Positions 1 to 6,038 of a stretch of 6,038 nt of DNA are shown here, one piece after another. Source of the stretch: Phycisphaerales bacterium UBA7708 (GTDB taxonomy: Bacteria; Planctomycetota; Phycisphaerae; Sedimentisphaerales; Anaerohalosphaeraceae); assembly GCA_002482415.1 (NCBI GenBank), contig DLFY01000301.1, forward strand, positions 1-6,038. Direction: 5' to 3'. The notes beneath the pieces are model-generated. The model saw only the letters and a program-made list of their open reading frames with translations. It ran no database searches and was not told where the DNA came from. Position numbers and translations under genes: made by a program. How positions within the stretch are numbered: the first letter of the stretch is position 1; each line of letters begins with the position of its first letter.

Positions 1-31
1 GACTTTATAACATAACGCAATGAGGCGGAAA

Positions 32-69
32 TCCTGCTGAAATTTGCGGATGCAGGGGGTTTTCTTTTT
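32..69 (+). terminator. possible Rho-independent terminator of an upstream gene
   Basis: CCTGC at 33-37 can pair with GCAGG at 52-56, and a T-G wobble at 32/57 extends the stem to six pairs around a 14-base loop. Two bases later comes the T-rich tract TTTTCTTTTT (60-69). A plus-strand reading frame entering from the left ends in TGA at 21-23, just before the hairpin, so it may end the transcript of a gene outside the window. The stem is short and the loop long, so this is only a candidate. Confidence 0.3.
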
Positions 70-87
70 GGTTCGATGCGTTATAAT
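60..87 (+). promoter_or_regulatory. candidate promoter of the M20 peptidase gene
   Basis: A perfect sigma-70-type -10 box, TATAAT, lies at 82-87. The best -35 at normal spacing is poor: TTTTCT at 60-65 with a 16-base spacer, matching three of six consensus bases. Transcription would be expected to start around 94-95, only a few bases before the ATG at 98. The -10 box also overlaps the right arm of an 8-base inverted repeat (12-19 with 77-84), which could be an operator or chance. Confidence 0.4.
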
Positions 88-97
88 GATAAGTCTT

Positions 98-1213
98 ATG
101 CGAGACTTATTAAAACAACTGATACGAACGGCACCGACATCGGACAAAGGTGAAATTGAAACGGCACAGGTGCTGCGGCAATTCCTGAGTCCATTGGGGA
201 TTGACTGCGAAATCGACTGCTGGGATGACAAGAACGCCAACTTCACGGCACGCATTGCGGGAAGCGGCGGCAGGCCCGCCTTGCTGTTTGCCGGACACCT
301 GGATGTGGTGCCGCAGGGACAGGAGACGTGGGCGTTTCCGGCCTTTGAAGGGATTGAACAGGATGGGAAAATACTGGGCCGCGGGGCGACGGATATGCTG
401 GGGGGGATTGCGGCGGTCGCTGCGGCGGTGGCCGAGATTCACAACGAGGCCGGCTCTCTTGCGGGGGATTTGATTTTCAGCGGGACTGCCGCGGAGGAAA
501 CCACCAGCGTCGGCGTCAAGCGATTTGTGCGTGATGTGGAATCGACAATCGGGCCGCTGGCGGGGATTATTGTGCCGGAGCCGACGGGGATGCACATCAT
601 GCGGGCTCATCGGGGGATTTTATGGCTGAAGATAACGACCGTCGGCAAGACCGCCCACGGGTCGATGCCGCACCTGGGGATTAATGCCATCGAGAAGATG
701 GTGACGCTGATACAGAAGCTCCGCGAACACAAGATCAATTATCCTGTGCATCCGCTGCTGGGCGGGTGCAGCATGAGCATCAACCAGATTGAAGGCGGAC
801 AGGCGCCGAATATTGTGCCGGACCAGTGTTCGATTCGGGTGGATATCCGCACGCTGCCGGGGCAGGCCCACAATGTGGTCATTCAGGACATTGAACGGCT
901 GCTCGAACAGCTTAAGCGGCATGACAAGGATTTCGATGCGTCGATTTCGGTGGTGCGTTCAGTGCCGGCGCTGGAGACGGACGCGGATAATTCATTTCTG
1001 AAACAAGTCTGCAAGGCGTTGGGGACGGACCAGGTCAGCGCAGTTGGCTTTACCACGGACGGGCCGTGGCTGGCACGGCTCAATGCGCCGGTGATTATCC
1101 TGGGGCCGGGAGATCCGAGGATGTGCCACAAACCCAATGAGTCTATCGCCATCGAGCAGCTTGAGCAGGCCAAAGAGGCGTATAAGCAGATTATACGGGA
1201 AGTGCTGAGCTAA
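98..1213 (+). CDS. M20-family zinc metallopeptidase / ArgE-DapE-like deacylase
   Basis: Predicted cytoplasmic di-zinc hydrolase of 371 residues that cleaves an amide bond, either as an N-acyl-amino-acid deacylase or a small peptidase. The family signatures occur in order. They are GHLDVVP (metal His67), GRGATDM (bridging Asp99), AEE (general base Glu133 and metal Glu134), EPT (Glu161), AHGSMP in the dimerisation domain (His187), GGQAPNIVP (233-241) and CHKPNE (metal His344). The domain order is a split catalytic domain around an inserted lid of roughly residues 175-285. No signal peptide or membrane segment is visible. The reading frame is open back to TTG at 44 and ATGs at 50 and 86. I chose ATG 98 because homology to the usual N-terminal helix starts there and the longer starts would run through the terminator-like and promoter sequences. 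No good Shine-Dalgarno sequence precedes it. The Asp normally before the Glu pair is Ala132 here. The substrate cannot be decided: no arginine or lysine biosynthesis gene is adjacent. Confidence 0.9.
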   Translation: MRDLLKQLIRTAPTSDKGEIETAQVLRQFLSPLGIDCEIDCWDDKNANFTARIAGSGGRPALLFAGHLDVVPQGQETWAFPAFEGIEQDGKILGRGATDMLGGIAAVAAAVAEIHNEAGSLAGDLIFSGTAAEETTSVGVKRFVRDVESTIGPLAGIIVPEPTGMHIMRAHRGILWLKITTVGKTAHGSMPHLGINAIEKMVTLIQKLREHKINYPVHPLLGGCSMSINQIEGGQAPNIVPDQCSIRVDIRTLPGQAHNVVIQDIERLLEQLKRHDKDFDASISVVRSVPALETDADNSFLKQVCKALGTDQVSAVGFTTDGPWLARLNAPVIILGPGDPRMCHKPNESIAIEQLEQAKEAYKQIIREVLS

Positions 1214-1219
1214 ACCGCA

Positions 1220-1600
1220 TTACTTGATGTCGATGACGTAGTTTTTCTCGAAGACCGACAGGAAATCATAGACCTCGTCGAAGTCTTCGATGCGGTCGTT
1301 TTCCTGTGAACTCATCCATTCGTGTTCAATCATCAGATAGACGATGTCGCCCCAGTCGCGGGTGCGGCGGACGCCCCAGTGATTCAGCACCATCGCCGCC
1401 AGTCTGCCCCAGCGTTTACGGGCGAGGTCGGCCAGTCCCCATGCCAGTTCCTGGCCGCTGACGTGACGCGGCTGGTCGGATTCTTCATCCAGACGGAGCT
1501 TTTCGATGGTATGGCCCAGGCCTTCAAAGACAAACTTCACGGCACGGGGATCATACCGTCCGTCATCACGGGCAACCTGTTCGATACTGAGCTTGGCCAA
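1220..1600 (-). CDS. Minf_1886-type conserved protein, Planctomycetes/Verrucomicrobia-restricted, function unknown
   Basis: A 126-residue soluble protein with no signal peptide, membrane segment or known catalytic motif. It matches my memory of the Minf_1886 family (TIGR04138 type), found mainly in Verrucomicrobia and Planctomycetes. Visible family blocks are FVFEGLGHT (23-31), RHVSGQEL (45-52), WGVRRTRDWGDIVY (75-88) and DFDEVYDF (106-113). The C-terminus is acidic, and the many aromatic residues (six Trp) suggest a compact mostly helical fold. Translation appears to start at TTG (1598-1600): a GGAG Shine-Dalgarno sits seven bases upstream and no ATG gives a better start. It begins 20 bases after the metG stop, so it is probably the last gene of the operon. 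Its biochemical role is unknown. A link to translation or RNA metabolism is only suggested by its neighbours. Confidence 0.85.
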   Translation of the reverse strand: MAKLSIEQVARDDGRYDPRAVKFVFEGLGHTIEKLRLDEESDQPRHVSGQELAWGLADLARKRWGRLAAMVLNHWGVRRTRDWGDIVYLMIEHEWMSSQENDRIEDFDEVYDFLSVFEKNYVIDIK

Positions 1601-1607
1601 GCCGGTT

Positions 1608-1611
1608 CTCC
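1608..1611 (-). promoter_or_regulatory. Shine-Dalgarno site that decides the TTG start of the Minf_1886-type gene
   Basis: On the minus strand GGAG is followed by seven bases and then TTG at 1600-1598. This is good ribosome-binding spacing and supports a TTG start. Confidence 0.6.
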
Positions 1612-1620
1612 AAGAATGGA

Positions 1621-3663
1621 TTAGTGAATGCGCTGGCCGGGCTTGCCGCCGGAATCGACAGACAGCAGGAAGACTTCGCTGCCGCCGGGGCCGGAGGCAC
1701 AGACCATGCCTTCAGACAGGCCAAACCGCATCTTACGGGGTTTGAGATTGGCCACGCAAACAACCAGCCGGCCGACGAGGTCTTCGGGTTTATAGGCCTT
1801 GGCAATGCCGGCAAAGACGTGGCGGATCACATCGCCGCCCAGGTCCAGTTCGAGGCTGAGCAGCTTGTCGGCGCCTTCGACTGCCGCGGCCTTGAGCACG
1901 CGGGCAATCCGTAAATCCACTTTGGCAAAATCCTCTATGGTACATTCGGGGGCCAGGGGTTCATCCCATCCGGCGGGCAATGCGGGTTTATGTTCTTCTG
2001 CTGCGGGGGCTGGCCCAGCAGCGGGCTGCTCGGCGGGCTTGCTTTGTTCAATCATGGCTTCTACCTTTTCTTTGTCCACACGTTCCACAAGTCGTATAAA
2101 GTTTTTGATCGGTCGGTCTTCCAGTGTCATTTCCACATCGGCAAAAGTCTGGGCCGGGATGTCGAGGAAACGTTCGATTTTGTCGGCAAACGCAGGAATG
2201 ACCGGCTTGAGATAAATCGTCAGAATCCGGACGGCGTTCAGGATTGTCGTCAGGGTGATGCGGGCCCGTTCGGGGTCGGTCTTGACCACCACCCAGGGCT
2301 GGTTGTCTTCGGTATATTTATTGCAGACATCGGCCATCGCAGTGACCCGGCGGACGACCGAGGCGTAATTCAACTGTTCATAATCAGTGATGATATCCTG
2401 TTTGGCCGCAACCAGTGAGGCCAGGAGGTCTTTGCCAGCGGCGTCAAGCGAGCCGAGACGACCATCGAGTTTACCGGTCAGCATCGGGCCGCAGCGGCTG
2501 GCGAGGTTGGCCAGTTTACCCACAAGGTCGGCGTTGACGCGGTTGATGAAATCATCGAGATTCAGGTCGATATCGCCGACGTCGCCGGACAGCTTGGAGG
2601 CGTAATAGTATCGCAGATATTCCGGGTCCAGATGCTCAAGATAGGTGCGGGCCATGATAAAGGTGCCCTTGCTCTTGCTCATTTTCTGGCCGTTGACGGT
2701 CAGGAAGCCGTGAACAAACAGCTTGTCGGGCCTGCGAAGATCGGCGGCAAACAGCAGCGCCGGCCAGAACAACGCATGGAAATACATGATGTCCTTGCCG
2801 ATAAAATGATAAATCTCATAGTCGCCGCTGTTCCAGACTTTATCGAAATCCAGGCCGTTGCGCTGGCAGTAATTCCTGCAGGAGGCCATATAGCCGATGG
2901 GGGCATCCAGCCAGACGTAGAAATATTTATCCTTGTGGCCGGGGATTTCAAAGCCGAAATACGGGCCATCGCGGGAGATATCCCAATCCTTCAGACCGGC
3001 GGCGAACCATTCTTCGAGCTTGTTCTGGACCGAATCCTGCACATAGCCGGCGGCGAACAACTGCCGCAGGCGGTCGGCGTAATCGGTCAGGCGGAAAAAG
3101 TAATGCGTGCTTTCCTTGAGCACCGGGGGCTTGCCGCTGACGGCGCTGACGGGATTAATCAATTCCGAGGCCTGATAATGCGCCCCGCAGACATCGCAGG
3201 AATCGCCATATTGATTTTCAGCCTTGCAGCGAGGGCAGGTTCCCTTGATAAACCGGTCGGGCAGCCACATTTTTTCGTGGTCGTCATAGGCCTGCTGGAT
3301 GCTTTTTTCCACAATCGAGCCGGCGGCCTGGGCGCGCTGGTAAATCAGACAACTCAGTTCGCGGTTTTCGGGCGAATGGGTCGTGTAATAATTGTCGAAG
3401 CCGACATGAAACGCGGTGAAATCCCGCAGATGTTCGCCATGCATCCGGGCGATCAGGTCTTCGGGGCGAATGCCTTCATTCTTGGCCCGAATCATAATCG
3501 GTGTGCCGTGGGTGTCATCGGCACAGAAATAATAGCAGGTATTGCCGCACAATTTCTGAAAGCGCACCCAGATATCGGTCTGGATATATTCGACCAGATG
3601 GCCGATATGAATCGGTCCGTTGGCGTAGGGCAGCGCCGAGGTCACAAGCATTTTTCGCGTCAT
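1621..3663 (-). CDS. metG: methionyl-tRNA synthetase (class I, E. coli MetG type with C-terminal tRNA-binding domain)
   Basis: Cytoplasmic enzyme that joins methionine to tRNA-Met (initiator and elongator) using ATP. At 680 residues it is close to the E. coli MetG length. The class I catalytic fold carries HIGH at 19-22 and KMSKS at 327-331. Within it the connective-peptide zinc knuckle has CPRC (143-146) and CDVC (156-159), the one-zinc, four-cysteine form. The anticodon-binding helical domain follows (about 360-540), with the motif NKYTEDNQPW at 448-457. A Pro/Ala/Glu linker (about 541-567) leads to a C-terminal EMAPII/OB-fold tRNA-binding domain (about 573-680) with KVDLRIARV and NLKPRKMRFG. 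All key residues are intact. The start ATG overlaps the ricT stop as ATGA and is preceded by AAGGTGG, indicating translational coupling. The small downstream gene starts 20 bases after the stop. Confidence 0.98.
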   Translation of the reverse strand: MTRKMLVTSALPYANGPIHIGHLVEYIQTDIWVRFQKLCGNTCYYFCADDTHGTPIMIRAKNEGIRPEDLIARMHGEHLRDFTAFHVGFDNYYTTHSPENRELSCLIYQRAQAAGSIVEKSIQQAYDDHEKMWLPDRFIKGTCPRCKAENQYGDSCDVCGAHYQASELINPVSAVSGKPPVLKESTHYFFRLTDYADRLRQLFAAGYVQDSVQNKLEEWFAAGLKDWDISRDGPYFGFEIPGHKDKYFYVWLDAPIGYMASCRNYCQRNGLDFDKVWNSGDYEIYHFIGKDIMYFHALFWPALLFAADLRRPDKLFVHGFLTVNGQKMSKSKGTFIMARTYLEHLDPEYLRYYYASKLSGDVGDIDLNLDDFINRVNADLVGKLANLASRCGPMLTGKLDGRLGSLDAAGKDLLASLVAAKQDIITDYEQLNYASVVRRVTAMADVCNKYTEDNQPWVVVKTDPERARITLTTILNAVRILTIYLKPVIPAFADKIERFLDIPAQTFADVEMTLEDRPIKNFIRLVERVDKEKVEAMIEQSKPAEQPAAGPAPAAEEHKPALPAGWDEPLAPECTIEDFAKVDLRIARVLKAAAVEGADKLLSLELDLGGDVIRHVFAGIAKAYKPEDLVGRLVVCVANLKPRKMRFGLSEGMVCASGPGGSEVFLLSVDSGGKPGQRIH

Positions 3664-4961
3664 GAATTTCCACCTTCCGGCTGCGGAGGGCGATTGGGCC
3701 GCTGGTTTTGATTCTGGTTGGGTCTGGGCCCGCCGTTATTGCGATTGCCGGGATTGTTATTTCCGTTGTTGTTTTGAAAACGCTTCTTGAATTTTTTATT
3801 GCGATTTTTGCCGCCGCCGGGACGGTCGGATTTCCCGCCGCGGTCCTGCTGGCCCTGCTGCTGCGGGCGGGACTGGGGCTGCGAGTCCCGAGGGGGACGC
3901 TGCTGGCCGCCGCGCGGGCGCTGTTCTTCGCTGCGCATCTGGCGGCTCAGATCTTCGATTTCTGTCGTCACCTCATCGACAGCGGTGATTTCTTTTTCGG
4001 AGATTTCCGGCTGCGGCTGGCTGGCGACTTCTTTTTGCACTTCTTCTGCCGGGGCAAGCTTATTGAGTGCATTGATTTCATCGACGGGCCAGGCCTGACG
4101 GTCGCCGTTTTCAAACTGTACCACAACAAGCTGGGTCAGAATCTGCACATCCACAACGCGTCCGACACCCTGCGCGGTAGTGATGGTCTCGCCTTTTTTG
4201 GGCAGACGCTCGCGGAGTTCCAGATAGGTCGCATCCTCATAGCGGAGGCAGCATTTGAGCCGTCCGCAATGGCCGCTGATTTTGGACGGGTCCAGCGTGG
4301 CTTTCTGCAGCTTGGCCATCCGCATATTCACGGGGGCCAGGATTTTCAGGAACCGTTTGCAGCAGCATTCCTGCCCGCAGGTTTCATAATCGCCGACCAG
4401 CTTGGCCTCGTCGCGGGAACCGATTTGCCGTAATTCGATGCGGGTCTGGTATTCGCGGGCCATGCGTTTGACCAGTTCGCGGAAATCCACCCGCCCCTCG
4501 CTGGTGAAATAAATGACCACACGTTCGCCGCCAAACAGATGTTCGGCTTCGATAATCTTCATGGGCAGATTCAGTTCAGCGGCCAGTTTTTCGCAGGTTT
4601 TGGCTTCCTGGACGGCCGAGATTTCCAGATGCTGCTGTTCACGCAGGTCTTCGGGGGTGGCAAAACGCACAAACGTTCCGGTTTCGGTGATGACCGGCTG
4701 GCCGGTTTCGGTGGGGCCGAAATACTCTTCAACCTGTTCGGGGGTACTTTTGAACTGGCCCGAACGATAATTGCCGACACCGACAAGCTGCCCCAGTTCC
4801 AGGCCACGGCTGGTCTTGATGACCACGTGCGGGCGGGTACGGGGGATGTTCGTTTCGTTATGTTCACACCAGCCGAGCGTTCCCATCTTGCCGAATCGAA
4901 CCAGCATGAGCTTTCGAGGCGGCGGTGTTTTCTGCTTGGCTGTATTGTCTGGTTGTGTCAT
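3660..4961 (-). CDS. ricT: PSP1-domain protein, RicT/YaaT-like, with long disordered C-terminal tail
   Basis: A 433-residue cytoplasmic protein. Residues about 17-300 match the RicT/YaaT (PSP1) family. In Bacillus subtilis RicT forms an iron-sulfur complex with RicA and RicF that promotes RNA maturation by RNase Y and affects sporulation, competence and biofilm formation. Key features are the PSP1 core (about 50-165) and two cysteine motifs, CGQECCC at 195-201 and CGRLKCC at 232-238, joined by NMRMAKLQKATLDPSKISG (212-230). The cysteines are candidate iron-sulfur or metal ligands. A KOW/SH3-like segment follows (about 255-296), then an acidic stretch (about 308-347). The tail (about 345-433) is disordered, rich in Asn, Gln, Gly, Pro, Arg and Lys, and looks nucleic-acid binding; it is not part of the usual family core. 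The ATG start has only a weak GAGA six bases upstream; Met19 is the only close alternative. It lies 61 bases after the delta-prime gene and overlaps metG by four bases. RicA and RicF are not in the window. Confidence 0.9.
   Translation of the reverse strand: MTQPDNTAKQKTPPPRKLMLVRFGKMGTLGWCEHNETNIPRTRPHVVIKTSRGLELGQLVGVGNYRSGQFKSTPEQVEEYFGPTETGQPVITETGTFVRFATPEDLREQQHLEISAVQEAKTCEKLAAELNLPMKIIEAEHLFGGERVVIYFTSEGRVDFRELVKRMAREYQTRIELRQIGSRDEAKLVGDYETCGQECCCKRFLKILAPVNMRMAKLQKATLDPSKISGHCGRLKCCLRYEDATYLELRERLPKKGETITTAQGVGRVVDVQILTQLVVVQFENGDRQAWPVDEINALNKLAPAEEVQKEVASQPQPEISEKEITAVDEVTTEIEDLSRQMRSEEQRPRGGQQRPPRDSQPQSRPQQQGQQDRGGKSDRPGGGKNRNKKFKKRFQNNNGNNNPGNRNNGGPRPNQNQNQRPNRPPQPEGGNS
3670..3676 (-). 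promoter_or_regulatory. Shine-Dalgarno site of metG inside the end of ricT
   Basis: AAGGTGG on the minus strand lies six bases before the metG ATG (3663-3661), inside the last codons of ricT. With the ATGA stop/start overlap it indicates coupled but independently efficient initiation of metG. Confidence 0.6.
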
Positions 4962-5022
4962 TCTTATTCTCGCTATATTTTATCGCATTACTCGTCTTTA
5001 CCAAATGCCTTTTCGGCATCAA
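4962..5022 (-). promoter_or_regulatory. AT-rich gap between delta-prime and ricT with weak promoter-like sequence and small hairpin
   Basis: This is the only sizeable non-coding gap inside the minus-strand cluster. On the minus strand it holds TTGGTA (4999-5004) and TAAAAT (4977-4982) separated by 16 bases, a possible -35/-10 pair that would start transcription about 10 bases before ricT. Upstream of it ATGCC and GGCAT (5015-5019 with 5005-5009) can form a five-pair hairpin with a GAAAA loop. No T-tract follows, so it is not a convincing terminator. It may be an internal promoter region; chance resemblance in AT-rich DNA is quite possible. Confidence 0.25.
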
Positions 5023-6038
5023 TCAAGACACAGAGGCCGATAGTATATCCAATCCGGCCAGATTTAACAATAACCCTTCGAAAATCAGCTTCTCATTGAC
5101 GCTGCTGTCGATCCATTGTATCTTTTGTTGACATTGCAGGACCACTTTTGCGGCGCGGTCATAATCGAGCCGGCCGGCCAGATTTCGAATGGAATCGGCC
5201 TGATCGCTGTTGACCAATCCCTGCGACAGGCCCAGCAAAAGCCGCATTGCATCATAGACAGCCCATTGCATCATCTGGATAATCAGTTTCTGCCCGCGAC
5301 GGTTGATGTCGGTGGAGCTGACCTGGCCTGCTGTTTTGCCCAGGGCACCACTGACTGCCTTGGCGGCCTGAGAGAGCCACTCGGACAGCTCGAGGGTATT
5401 GGCCAATTGAAACTCGCCCAGCCGCAGGACGAGGTCTTTTTTGATGTCATATACGCTTTTGCCGTCGCATTCGAGCTGGGCCCAGGTCAGGGCCTGTCCG
5501 AGTGAGCCGTCACTGAAACCCGCCCAATAGCCGGCGGCTGCGGGAGGGATGCCATGCTGTTTGAGGGCAGACATGATATGCTCCCGGTCCACGGCACCGA
5601 AGCGGACAATCTGGCAGCGGGAGTGAATCGTCGGCAGCAGGGATTCGGTTTTGGAGCACAGCAGAATAATCACGCAAAATGACGGTGGCTCTTCAAGGGT
5701 CTTGAGCAGTGCGTTTTGGCCGGGGATATTGAGTTTTTCGGCCTCGTGTATTACATAGACAACGTACTCCGATTCCTGGGGTTTGGAGGCCACTTTTTCG
5801 ATCAGAAATTCGCGGATGACGTCAATAGGCATATCCAGCGGGGGCTTGCGGTTTTTGCCTTCACGGGTGAAAGAGAGCAATTCCTTGTAAATCGAGATAT
5901 AGTCCGGATGTCCTTCGCCTTCGAACAGGCGGCAGGAGGGGCACACGCCGCAACTGTCATAAAATGAACCTGCGGGCGTTTGTTTATGCACGCGTTTGCG
6001 GCACAGGAGCATTTTGGCCCAGGCTTTGGCGGTCGCAG
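5023..6038 (-). CDS. holB: DNA polymerase III delta-prime subunit, N-terminal end outside the window
   Basis: Clamp-loader subunit of the replicative polymerase; with delta and the DnaX proteins it opens the sliding clamp and loads it on primed DNA. The reading frame runs through the right edge. The first visible residues (ATAKAWAK before MLLC) fit the helix after the Walker A loop, so the true start and P-loop are beyond 6038 and the internal ATG at 6012 is not the start. Counting from that ATG, there is a zinc module with Cys4, Cys21, Cys24 and Cys27, followed by the HPD of the delta-prime family (35-37). Next is a degenerate Walker B (VVYVIHEAEKL, 84-94), then NALLKTLEEPP (100-110) and the SRC arginine-finger motif (131-133). 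The C-terminal helical collar ends with the typical NEKLIFEGLLLNL (306-318). The HPD and the lack of a catalytic DE box favour delta-prime over DnaX. The loop between the first two zinc cysteines is longer than in E. coli. Confidence 0.93.
   Translation of the reverse strand, partial: ATAKAWAKMLLCRKRVHKQTPAGSFYDSCGVCPSCRLFEGEGHPDYISIYKELLSFTREGKNRKPPLDMPIDVIREFLIEKVASKPQESEYVVYVIHEAEKLNIPGQNALLKTLEEPPSFCVIILLCSKTESLLPTIHSRCQIVRFGAVDREHIMSALKQHGIPPAAAGYWAGFSDGSLGQALTWAQLECDGKSVYDIKKDLVLRLGEFQLANTLELSEWLSQAAKAVSGALGKTAGQVSSTDINRRGQKLIIQMMQWAVYDAMRLLLGLSQGLVNSDQADSIRNLAGRLDYDRAAKVVLQCQQKIQWIDSSVNEKLIFEGLLLNLAGLDILSASVS

Noticed and set aside
44..97. Longer N-terminus of the M20 protein from TTG 44, ATG 50 or ATG 86
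   Set aside because: The extra residues do not resemble the family and are encoded by terminator-like and promoter sequence; no Shine-Dalgarno precedes these starts.
2632..3711. Long plus-strand open frame (359 codons) opposite metG
   Set aside because: It lies entirely antisense to a clearly homologous metG, shows no recognisable domain, and fits a shadow frame created by the GC-rich codon bias of the real gene.
3663..3929. Nucleotide repeat or frameshift artefact in the ricT tail
   Set aside because: The tail uses mixed codons without an exact tandem unit and ends precisely at the metG overlap, so it looks like real coding sequence of low complexity.
3708..4433. Plus-strand open frame (241 codons) with a hydrophobic, membrane-like start, opposite ricT
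   Set aside because: The hydrophobic stretch is the antisense reading of Asn, Lys and Gln codons of the RicT tail; no ribosome site or homology supports it.
5005..5019. Hairpin between delta-prime and ricT as a terminator
   Set aside because: The five-pair stem has no following T-tract in either direction, so it is not a convincing Rho-independent terminator.
5023..6012. Delta-prime gene starting at the ATG at 6012
   Set aside because: The frame continues upstream to the window edge with residues that fit the helix after Walker A, and the family needs a P-loop before this point.

Overview
The window looks like chromosomal DNA from a bacterium of the Planctomycetes/Verrucomicrobia group, probably a planctomycete. 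The main clue is a small gene (1220-1600, minus) that matches the Minf_1886-type protein family, which is known essentially from those phyla. The moderately GC-rich coding sequence fits this but does not prove it. Coding density is very high: only about 100 bases at the left edge and 61 bases at 4962-5022 lie outside genes. I see no tRNA, rRNA, CRISPR array, insertion sequence, prophage or defence genes.

Left part: bases 1-97 hold what looks like the end of one transcription unit and the start of another. There is a possible stop codon of an upstream gene at 21-23, a weak terminator-like hairpin with a T-rich tract at 32-69, and a perfect TATAAT at 82-87. Then comes a plus-strand M20-family metallopeptidase/deacylase (98-1213). 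Its predicted transcript would start almost at the ATG.

Right part: four genes run together on the minus strand, read from right to left. They are the DNA polymerase III delta-prime subunit (5023 to beyond 6038, 5' end missing), the PSP1/RicT (YaaT-like) iron-sulfur-type protein (3660-4961), methionyl-tRNA synthetase (1621-3663) and the Minf_1886-type protein (1220-1600). ricT and metG overlap by four bases (ATGA), and metG and the small gene are 20 bases apart, which points to one operon. A 61-base AT-rich gap between delta-prime and ricT may hold an extra promoter. The operon converges on the M20 gene with only 6 bases between the two stop codons.

In known biology, delta-prime loads the replication clamp, RicT-type proteins act in RNA processing and cell differentiation in Bacillus, and MetG charges tRNA-Met. 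The holB-yaaT neighbourhood, with the metS gene nearby, also exists in Bacillus. The window is therefore mostly a conserved housekeeping cluster. The least understood elements are the Minf_1886-type gene and the long disordered tail of the RicT protein. I did not find a clear new multi-gene system.
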